Source: Rubripirellula sp. (GTDB lineage Bacteria > Planctomycetota > Planctomycetia > Pirellulales > Pirellulaceae). Taken from it: DNA of 35,200 bases. A program made the position numbers and the translations under genes. Every line of letters starts with the position of its first letter. The stretch's first letter is position 1. The DNA is taken from assembly GCA_012270065.1 (NCBI GenBank), contig JAAXJB010000066.1, positions 4,361-39,560 on the forward strand, given 5' to 3'. Positions 25,360 through 32,564 of the stretch are shown here, one piece after another. The notes under the pieces were generated by a model, which was not told the origin of the DNA, made no database searches, and worked only from the letters and a program-made list of their open reading frames with translations.

Positions 25360-26901
25360 ATGCCCCGCGCCCTTTGGACTTCTGTCCTGATTGCTTGCCT
25401 GATACCGATTCTGTCTGCTTCTGCTCAAGGCGAAAAACCCAATGTGATTGTGATCATGGCGGATGACCTTGGATATGGAGACCTCTCCTGCTACGGAGCG
25501 ACATCACTGAAAACACCTCACATCGATCGACTCGCAGAGGGTGGATTGCGATTCACCAATGGGTACTGCTCCGCATCCACTTGCACGCCAACGCGTTATT
25601 CGATGCTGACCGGCACGTATGCCTTCCGTGGCGAGCGGACTGGAATCGCACCACCAACGGCACCAGCAATCATCAAACCTGGAACAGAGACTGTTGCAAC
25701 GATGCTCCAGCGAGCCGGATACAAAACAGCAGTGATTGGAAAATGGCATCTTGGTCTTGGTGGCCCTGATGGTCCGGACTGGAACGGCGAGCTGAAACCC
25801 GGCCCACTGGAAATCGGTTTTGATACCTGTTTTCTGTTGCCCACCACCAACGACCGGGTGCCTCAGGTTTACGTTCATGATCATCGGGTTCCCAATCTCG
25901 ATCCTGCTGACCCTCTATGGGTTGGCACGAAAAAGCCGAGTCCGGATCATCCCACCGGCGTCACGCATCGCGATACCCTGAAGATGGACTGGTCTCATGG
26001 TCATAATGCGACCATTCATAACGGGATCAGTCGTATCGGTTTCTACACCGGTGGGCACGCAGCACGCTTCCGCGACGAAGACCTTGCTGACAAGTGGGTC
26101 GAAAAATCGGTCGAGTTCATCGAAGACCACCAAAAAGAGCCATTCTTTCTGTTTTTCTCATCGCACGACATTCATGTCCCCCGGATTCCACATGAGCGTT
26201 TTCAGGGGAAAACCAAACTCGGATTTCGTGGAGATGCCATTATCGAACTTGACTGGTGCGTGGGCGAATTGATGAAAACCCTCGACCGCCTGAAGCTCAC
26301 AGAAAATACGCTGGTTGTGTTCTGCAGTGACAACGGCCCCGTGATGGATGACGGCTACAAAGACGAAGCACTTGAAAAAGTCGGGAATCATCGGGCGGGT
26401 GGTCCATTCACCGGTGGAAAGTACAGTGTCTATGAAGGCGGCACACGCACTCCCTTCATCACTTCGTGGAAAGGACGCATTGCCCCCGGAACCAGTGACG
26501 AAGTGGTCTGCACCATCGATTTGGCAGCCAGTCTTGCCGCTTTGACCAACCAGAAACTGACCTCAGATGGATACCTCGACAGTTTTGACGTGATCGGGGC
26601 GATGCTGGGTGACGAAAACGCCAAAGGCCGTGATCATCTTGTCCAACAGGACAATGGCAATAACGGAACGCTGGCGCTGCGAAGCGGCAAATGGAAACTC
26701 CATCGATACGGTAAGAACTTTGCCCGTAACGTGGTGGTAGAGAAAAAGCTGGCCAATACCAAAGTGACCAAATTCCAGCTCTTCGATTTGGACAAGGATC
26801 CTGCAGAGAAAAACAACATCATTGCAGAGAATCCTGAAGTCGCCGAACGACTCAAGAAACAGCTCGATGAGATCGTTCAATCAGGTCGCAGTCGCTCGTA
26901 A
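25360..26901 (+). CDS. Arylsulfatase-like sulfatase, exported
   Basis: About 513 residues. ATG 25360 is chosen because it directly begins a signal peptide (MPRALWTSVLIACLIPILSASAQ). Motifs: DD 35-36; C75-T-P-T-R79-YSMLTG, the formylglycine site; GYKTAVIGKWHLGLG; SSHDIHVPRIPHERF, a substrate-side histidine region; and CSDNGPV. The text between GKWH and the DNG motif (GPLEIGFDTCFLLPTTNDRVP, split as GPLEIGFD and LLPTTNDRVP) is typical of arylsulfatase A-like planctomycete enzymes. Length is normal. It ends LDKDPAEKNNIIAENPEVAERL, the common family C-terminus. It converges with the next sulfatase gene across a 132-base spacer containing a strong hairpin. Confidence 0.94.
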   Translation: MPRALWTSVLIACLIPILSASAQGEKPNVIVIMADDLGYGDLSCYGATSLKTPHIDRLAEGGLRFTNGYCSASTCTPTRYSMLTGTYAFRGERTGIAPPTAPAIIKPGTETVATMLQRAGYKTAVIGKWHLGLGGPDGPDWNGELKPGPLEIGFDTCFLLPTTNDRVPQVYVHDHRVPNLDPADPLWVGTKKPSPDHPTGVTHRDTLKMDWSHGHNATIHNGISRIGFYTGGHAARFRDEDLADKWVEKSVEFIEDHQKEPFFLFFSSHDIHVPRIPHERFQGKTKLGFRGDAIIELDWCVGELMKTLDRLKLTENTLVVFCSDNGPVMDDGYKDEALEKVGNHRAGGPFTGGKYSVYEGGTRTPFITSWKGRIAPGTSDEVVCTIDLAASLAALTNQKLTSDGYLDSFDVIGAMLGDENAKGRDHLVQQDNGNNGTLALRSGKWKLHRYGKNFARNVVVEKKLANTKVTKFQLFDLDKDPAEKNNIIAENPEVAERLKKQLDEIVQSGRSRS

Positions 26902-26928
26902 GCGATGGGCTGAATCATCTGAAACACT

Positions 26929-26981
26929 GCCTCAGGTCTGCAGAATCTACTCATGAGCAGAATCTACTCATGACCTGAGGC
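26929..26981. terminator. Hairpin between convergent sulfatase genes, with a 17-bp tandem duplication in its loop
   Basis: Perfect 10-bp arms GCCTCAGGTC (26929-26938) and GACCTGAGGC (26972-26981) enclose two back-to-back exact copies of GCAGAATCTACTCATGA (26940-26956 and 26957-26973). CAC/GTG flanks extend the stem after one bulged base. The site between convergent genes suggests a bidirectional transcription end. There is no long T-tract on either strand, so termination is inferred from position and stem only. Confidence 0.5.
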
Positions 26982-27033
26982 GTGATGGGACGCGAAACGG
27001 CAGAGCATCATCCACCGTGAATTGGTCAGCCTG

Positions 27034-28584
27034 TCAAGGAATCACGGGCAATAACGGTGTCTTGCCGTCATCGGGTGATACCGGGTAGAGCGCTTGATGT
27101 GCTTCCAGACCAGACTTCAGTTTTCCGACCATCTCTTTCAATACAGCAGGTTCCGTATCTGCAAGATTGGTGGACTCAAACGGATCAGAAGCAAGATTGT
27201 AAAGCTGGTAATGACCGCCCTCTGATCCTTTTGATGGAATGTAGTGGTAGATCACTTTCCAGTCTCCGTCCCGATACGTTGTGAAGTAATTACTCCGATG
27301 GGGCGAATGCGGATAATGCATCAGAAAAACTTCATCACGGGAAGCATCGGGTTGAGCCGTGAGAAGTTTTCCCAGATCGACTCCGTCAACAGCGTGACCA
27401 TCGGGTGACTTTGCACCCGTCAATCTGGCAATGGTCGGGTAAAGATCCTGAACCGCGGCAACCTGCGTTTGCAGGGTTCCGGGCGAAATCCCGAGCTGTT
27501 TCTGGTGCTTGTTGTTCTCACTCTGTTTGGCCCACGCCGCAATGAATGGAACTCGCATGCCACCTTCGTAATGTGCACCTTTCTTGCCGCGCAACGGCGC
27601 CGCACATGCCACCGCGTGCTGGTGGCCCAAGGGAGCATCGGAACCGTTATCACCCACAAAGAATACGAGCGTGTTTTCTGAAACTCCCAGAGCATCAAAG
27701 TGATCCAGCAAGTCACCAAGTGACTTGTCCATTCCCTCAATCAGCGTCGCGAATGCCTGCGCATTTTTTGGCTTGCCGGAATCTTTGTAGTGGTCAGCAA
27801 ATCGCGGATCCGAATGAAATGGTCCGTGCACGGCATAGTGCGACATGTACAAATAAAACGGCTTTCGCTTCAGGACGGAATCAGAAACGCGTTTCTTGGC
27901 TTCCAGTGTGATCGCTTCCGTCAAAAATGTATCGGAACCATGATATTGCTTGAGGTGAGGGACAGCGTGATGCGCACGCTTGGTCCCCAGGCCATAGTTG
28001 TCTTCGCCGTAATAACTGCCCGGCGCACCAAAGGAAGCCCCACCCACATTCACATCGAATCCGAGATTCAGTGGCTCAGAACCTTCGGTTCCATCTGGCC
28101 CAAAATGTCCTTTTCCCACGTGGATCGTCTGATAGCCGACTTTTCGAAGGAGTCTGGGCAGAGTCACATCGCTGCCTTTCAAGCCTTGCCAGTTCCACTG
28201 CGGCGGACCATGAGGACCCCGATTATCATTCCGTGGATTGATCCAGTTGGTGGCATGGTGCCTGGCCGCATTCTGGCCGGTCATGATTGAAATCCGTGTC
28301 GGCGAACACACGCTCATGGCATAAAAGTTGTTGAATCGCACTCCTTGAGCAGCCAATCGCTGCATGTTGGGCGTTCGGTAATAGTCGTTCAGCGGATATC
28401 GCTTCGGCTTTCCTTTTTCATCCGTCAGGAACGGTACCGAAGTATCCATCACACCCATGTCGTCGACCAGAAAGACAACGATGTTGGGCGCTTTTTGTGC
28501 TGCATTCGCAGCAGCTCCTGTGTGCCATACCAAAGATGTTACAACGACAGTCAGGCTGGTAACCAGCAAAGATATTTTGTTCAT
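27034..28584 (-). CDS. Sulfatase with a GKGH variant of the second signature, exported
   Basis: 516 residues on the minus strand. A signal peptide spans residues 1-28 (ISLLVTSLTVVVTSLVWHTGAAANA). Motifs: DD 41-42; C93-S-P-T-R97-ISIMTG, the formylglycine site; HVGKGHFG at 156-162, where most sulfatases have GKWHLG; YMSHYAVHGPF; VGDNGSD; and HYEGGMRVPFIAAW. The insert between DDMG and YYRTPNMQRLA (VPFLTDEKGKPKRYPLNDY) is longer than in the other sulfatases here and marks a different subfamily. The C-terminus retains YNLASDPFESTNLADTEP. The gene converges with the 25360 sulfatase and diverges from the large PQQ gene, so it is a separate transcript. Confidence 0.94.
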   Translation of the reverse strand: MNKISLLVTSLTVVVTSLVWHTGAAANAAQKAPNIVVFLVDDMGVMDTSVPFLTDEKGKPKRYPLNDYYRTPNMQRLAAQGVRFNNFYAMSVCSPTRISIMTGQNAARHHATNWINPRNDNRGPHGPPQWNWQGLKGSDVTLPRLLRKVGYQTIHVGKGHFGPDGTEGSEPLNLGFDVNVGGASFGAPGSYYGEDNYGLGTKRAHHAVPHLKQYHGSDTFLTEAITLEAKKRVSDSVLKRKPFYLYMSHYAVHGPFHSDPRFADHYKDSGKPKNAQAFATLIEGMDKSLGDLLDHFDALGVSENTLVFFVGDNGSDAPLGHQHAVACAAPLRGKKGAHYEGGMRVPFIAAWAKQSENNKHQKQLGISPGTLQTQVAAVQDLYPTIARLTGAKSPDGHAVDGVDLGKLLTAQPDASRDEVFLMHYPHSPHRSNYFTTYRDGDWKVIYHYIPSKGSEGGHYQLYNLASDPFESTNLADTEPAVLKEMVGKLKSGLEAHQALYPVSPDDGKTPLLPVIP

Positions 28585-28921
28585 GCCGACATCATAACCA
28601 TTGAAGTCGTATTCATGGGAATCCGTGCAGTGGAAGTCGAGATTACCGGGGATGCTGCATCAGGAATCTTTTGGCAATTTTCACGAATGGTTCCACGAAT
28701 CTGTGGCATGATGACCGAAAACCGCCATCCGCTCGGCTTGCTTCACCGGGTAACCACACGGATGACTGCGCGGTACAGCGGTTTAGTACTGAAAATATCA
28801 CAGAAAACGCGGCGATCTTTTCTCGAAAACGGGTCAGACCATGTCATGACCTGGGAATCGTTAGAATGACGGACCCTCGCCCATGCCTGTTCTCTCCATT
28901 CCTACTGAAACGAGTTCCATC
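28585..28921. other. Divergent intergenic region between a sulfatase gene and a PQQ-propeller gene
   Basis: 337 bases that must hold promoters for both divergent genes. Apart from the possible TAGAAT box at 28862, I see no convincing -35/-10 pair, operator or RNA gene. A plus-strand open frame passes through from inside the sulfatase gene but has no coding signature. Confidence 0.5.
28862..28867 (+). promoter_or_regulatory. Possible -10 box (TAGAAT) upstream of the large PQQ gene
   Basis: TTAGAATGA lies 54 bases before the ATG at 28922 and shares TAGAATGA with the element at 5133. No matching -35 was found. Confidence 0.24.
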
Positions 28922-31900
28922 ATGAGAATGCTCACTTCGACTGGACTGTTGGCTCTCCTGACCCTGGTGCCCGCACTTGGACAGACATCGACTGATACGG
29001 CTTTGAAGCCCGGTCAGAATGACAATCAGGACATCAAAATCACGTTACAGGATCCGGGGCTGGAACGCGGAATCGTGGGTGTCCTCGGTATCACCGTCGA
29101 TGAAGAGAACCTGCTTTTTGAATTGTGCGATCGGGAGGGGCTCCTTGTATTTGTACAAACCGATGACCAGACAACTGCTGCACGAATACGTGCTCGCGGA
29201 GATAAAGCCAAACTGCTTGGTGAGCGACTGTTTGTCGCGATGGGATCACTTCATAACATTCACCTGGGCAACAATGTTGCCGATCGTATTCTTGCAGGCG
29301 AAGGTTTGGACAAGACGATTCCCGAAGCGGAGGTGATGCGGGTTCTGCGACCCCGTGGTATCGCGAATATTGCCGGAAAGCAACATATCAAACCTGTTCC
29401 TTCGGGTACTGACGATTGGTCCCATCCGTATCACGGTCCAGACAATAATCCCCAATCCGACGATCAATTGGTGCGCGGTAATTTTCGCACACAATTCATC
29501 GGGTATCCCAAATTCAGTCCCATGCCTGAACAGACCGTCATCGCAGGCGGCCGAATCTACAAGGCGATGGGACACATCGCACACAAAGCCAATCAGAATG
29601 CGATGCTCAACAAACTCCTGTGCATCAATGCCTACAATGGCATGATTCTGTGGCAGCGGGATCTTCCTCCGGGATTCATGCTGCATCGAAACACCATGGT
29701 CGCCACCGACGATGCCTTGTACATGGGTGACCACGAGTCATGCAAAATCTTTGATGGCGAGACGGGCGAACTCAAAGATGAAATCAGGATCGACTCCAAA
29801 ATCAGTGATGGTCCGGTCTGGAAATGGATGGCGATGCGTGACGGAGTGCTATACGCACTGGTGGGCAACCCCGAGGTCAAAATCCAGACACAAAGAGCCA
29901 TCCGACGCGGCCTCGGGCACTGGCCATGGGGCATGTGGGACGGACATGACTACAGCGATCCTCGAACTTCCTTTGGATTCGGGCGAACCCTGATCGCGCT
30001 GAATCTGAAAACGAAAGAAAAAATCTGGCACTTCCGCGATGACGAGTTTCTGGACGCGCGTGCAGTGTGCATGAATGATACGCAGATCTTCTGTTACTGC
30101 CCTGGCAAGTTTTTGGCTGCGATCGATCGTTATACCGGCAAACTGGTTTGGAAAAACAGTGACAAGGATCTGCTCGATGCCATCGATGATCAGGAGAAAG
30201 CACAACACTACATCACTGGCTACGCCACAACCTGTTACATCAAGTGCGACAACAACTTTCTATTCTTCGCTGGTCCCCAGCGGACACGGATGGTGGTCGC
30301 CTCGGCCAAAGACGGCAAGCTGGCGTGGACGCATCCCACCGGTAATCTGCAACTGGTATTGCGTGACGATGGAATATGGGCAGCAGGACCGCAAAAGTCC
30401 GAAAATGGCATGAAACTTGACTACGCAACGGGAAAAGTTCTCGAAACGTTTCCGGCCCGGCGTGCCTGCACCCGCGCCACCGGTTGTGCAGATAGTGTTT
30501 TCTATCGAGCCAACGGCGGAACCGTTCGAGTTCTGACCGACACCAATACAGCGCAACACATCGACCCCATGCGACCACCATGCCAGGATGGTGTGCTTGT
30601 CGCCGGTGGGCATTTGTACTGGGGACCCTGGATGTGCGGTTGCCAGCTATCGCTTTATGGCAACATCGCGCTGCGTCCGGACAACCCCGGGCCAGACTCG
30701 CAACCGATACCTGAACCGGCTCTTCTGACGGGAGACCTGACAGCGCAAGTAGCCTCCATCGAAGCCAAACCCGGTGACTGGGTGACTTACCGCGGCAGCA
30801 ATGCAAGAAACGATCAGACTCAAAATTCAATCCCAGGTCATGTTTCTCTCAGTTGGTCGGTCGATCTGGCTGATCATGTGCTGCCAACCGCACCTGTAAC
30901 CGCCGGCGGTATGGTTTTCATTGCCGATCGATCCGGTGCCGTGCGCGCATTTCATGCTGACGGAACAGCCGCATGGACCGTCTATACCGGCGGACCTGTG
31001 TATTACGCGCCCACGGTTTCCAACAATCGGGTTTATGTGGGCTCAGCCGATGGGCGTGTTCATGCGATCGCTGCCCGTGATGGCAGATTCCTGTGGTCTT
31101 ATCGTGTCGGCCCAACTGATCAGTGGTTGCCTGTCTACGATCGCCTGATTTCTGCCTGGCCAGTAGCAGGTGGCGTCGTCGTTGAAGGTGATACTGTTTA
31201 CGCCGCCGCAGGAATCACCCATTACGACGGGACCCACGTGGTTGCTCTTGACGCCATCACTGGAGAACTCAAAGCATCAAACCGGACTTCCGGGACACTT
31301 GAACGCGAAGTCAACAACGGAATCAGTATGCAGGGCAACCTGACCATGGTGGATGGTGAACTGCGGTTTCTGGCCGGTGGTGTTTATGAAACGGCAAGGT
31401 ACGATCCCAAAACACTGGAATGCCTGAACACGCCGCGTAAACAGGTCACGTCGCAGTATCGAACTGCTTTCTACCCGTACTATCCTGATTACGGAAAGTA
31501 TGTCTCGCTCGACTACCAATGCAAGGATGGCTGCTCGTTGTCACACGATGCGAGCTATGAGGGCAGCCAGTTTGTCAACCTTTCCCGACAACCAGCGTTG
31601 CCACCCGGTACACAAAAGCCAGTCAAAGAAGCCGCCCGATGGGTACGCCGTGGTGGCAAACTACCTGAACCACTTTGGGCGGATACGGCCGATCGACGTT
31701 TCACCAGTTTTGTCGTCACAGAACAAACACTGCTGGCCACCGGCCATCCTGACAACCAACCCGACCAAAGCTTTCTGGTCGCAATCAATACGGCTGATGG
31801 CACCGATCAGTGGATTGCTCGCACACCTGCCAATGCCGTCAAAGGAGGTACAGCAGTTGATCCGACTGGACGAATCATGGTGGTTCTTGAAAACGGACAA

Positions 31901-31927
31901 CTGCTGTGTTTCGATGCGACTCCCTGA
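28922..31927 (+). CDS. Large PQQ-like beta-propeller protein with an N-terminal degenerate methyltransferase-like domain
   Basis: About 1001 residues from ATG 28922 (an alternative is 28928). A signal peptide is present (MLTSTGLLALLTLVPALG-Q). Residues ~48-155 resemble the class I methyltransferase-like head seen in a planctomycete propeller family: GIVGVLGITVDEENLLFEL, GLLVFVQTDD and EAEVMRVLRPRGIANI (compare VLRPGG). The glycine-rich SAM motif (GxGxG) is missing, so catalysis is unlikely. After DDWSHPYHGPDNNP come propeller blades (LLCINAYNGMILWQRDLPPG, SCKIFDGETGELKDEI, LAAIDRYTGKLVWKN, VRAFHADGTAAWTVYTGG, VHAIAARDGRFLWSYRVG). The length suggests two propellers. The family function is unknown. 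The single-gene transcript diverges from the minus-strand sulfatase. Confidence 0.9.
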   Translation: MRMLTSTGLLALLTLVPALGQTSTDTALKPGQNDNQDIKITLQDPGLERGIVGVLGITVDEENLLFELCDREGLLVFVQTDDQTTAARIRARGDKAKLLGERLFVAMGSLHNIHLGNNVADRILAGEGLDKTIPEAEVMRVLRPRGIANIAGKQHIKPVPSGTDDWSHPYHGPDNNPQSDDQLVRGNFRTQFIGYPKFSPMPEQTVIAGGRIYKAMGHIAHKANQNAMLNKLLCINAYNGMILWQRDLPPGFMLHRNTMVATDDALYMGDHESCKIFDGETGELKDEIRIDSKISDGPVWKWMAMRDGVLYALVGNPEVKIQTQRAIRRGLGHWPWGMWDGHDYSDPRTSFGFGRTLIALNLKTKEKIWHFRDDEFLDARAVCMNDTQIFCYCPGKFLAAIDRYTGKLVWKNSDKDLLDAIDDQEKAQHYITGYATTCYIKCDNNFLFFAGPQRTRMVVASAKDGKLAWTHPTGNLQLVLRDDGIWAAGPQKSENGMKLDYATGKVLETFPARRACTRATGCADSVFYRANGGTVRVLTDTNTAQHIDPMRPPCQDGVLVAGGHLYWGPWMCGCQLSLYGNIALRPDNPGPDSQPIPEPALLTGDLTAQVASIEAKPGDWVTYRGSNARNDQTQNSIPGHVSLSWSVDLADHVLPTAPVTAGGMVFIADRSGAVRAFHADGTAAWTVYTGGPVYYAPTVSNNRVYVGSADGRVHAIAARDGRFLWSYRVGPTDQWLPVYDRLISAWPVAGGVVVEGDTVYAAAGITHYDGTHVVALDAITGELKASNRTSGTLEREVNNGISMQGNLTMVDGELRFLAGGVYETARYDPKTLECLNTPRKQVTSQYRTAFYPYYPDYGKYVSLDYQCKDGCSLSHDASYEGSQFVNLSRQPALPPGTQKPVKEAARWVRRGGKLPEPLWADTADRRFTSFVVTEQTLLATGHPDNQPDQSFLVAINTADGTDQWIARTPANAVKGGTAVDPTGRIMVVLENGQLLCFDATP

Positions 31928-31979
31928 GAGCGACTCGGAACCGGTGAGTTTTTCACAAACCGGGATGATGAAACCCTGA

Positions 31980-32007
31980 TTTACCGGGGAACGCTTTACC
32001 GGGGAAC
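31980..32007 (+). repeat. 13-bp direct repeat (TTTACCGGGGAAC) at 15-base spacing
   Basis: Exact copies at 31980-31992 and 31995-32007, 47 bases before the small ORF at 32054. It may be a tandem regulator site or a small duplication. Confidence 0.6.
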
Positions 32008-32053
32008 ACTGCCCCACCGAGAAAAGGGCGAAAAGCGTATTGAGTGCCAGGCA

Positions 32054-32455
32054 ATGAAAACAGATAAGAAACCACAACGGGAAACACAGGCAGCGATTGA
32101 GGCGTTGGTTACAGGGCCGGGGGCCGTGTTGTATATGCCTCAGTTTCGTGGCGAGTTTGTGTTGGCCCGGGTAGAGTTTGGCAAAGACGAACAGGGCAGG
32201 TTCATGAAGTGGGTTGGTATCAACCCAGAAACCGGCCACGACATTCATTGGACGGGGTACAAACGACTCGACAGTGTTGGCGACTATCTGTTTTTGTTGG
32301 GCAACGACGACGAACTGATCGCAGAAGTAAGCACTCTGGAGGAAGCCCCATACACGGAGGCCGAGGTGTTGCGTGGCCGGTTGGAAAAGTGGCGGCACAT
32401 ACTAACCCTCCACAACAACCAGAGGAACTTTGATGAATTCTTCGACAATGAATGA
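32054..32455 (+). CDS. Small hypothetical protein
   Basis: 133 residues, no signal peptide, no membrane segment. I do not recognise it. The sequence is balanced and looks coding: a central beta-rich part (GPGAVLYMPQFRGEFVLARVEF, split as GAVLYMPQF and GEFVLARVEF; WVGINPETGHDIHWTGYKRL) followed by a helical acidic part (YTEAEVLRGRLEKWRHILTL). CCAGG just before the ATG is a weak ribosome binding site. It is one of few cytoplasmic-looking products in the window, and its T/G-rich stretches (GGGGGCCGTGTTGT) differ from its neighbours, perhaps indicating a separate origin. Two exact 13-bp direct repeats lie just upstream. Confidence 0.62.
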   Translation: MKTDKKPQRETQAAIEALVTGPGAVLYMPQFRGEFVLARVEFGKDEQGRFMKWVGINPETGHDIHWTGYKRLDSVGDYLFLLGNDDELIAEVSTLEEAPYTEAEVLRGRLEKWRHILTLHNNQRNFDEFFDNE

Positions 32456-32564
32456 ACCCGCCTTGCCACGTGCAAATTTCCAGTTTTCTGAAACTTCCGG
32501 CAGTCCCGGGGGTTACAACCAGAATGCATAAAAAACTCGCCTCATTGCCACCGGGTGCCGGATC

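Noticed and set aside
28345-28869. Plus-strand open frame of 174 codons starting inside the minus-strand sulfatase and crossing the divergent intergenic region.
   Set aside because: The first part is antisense to the sulfatase signal peptide and signature region, and the peptide has no coherent pattern.
31661-32398. Minus-strand open frame of 245 codons across the end of the PQQ gene and the small hypothetical gene.
   Set aside because: It overlaps two better plus-strand genes and contains no recognisable domain.
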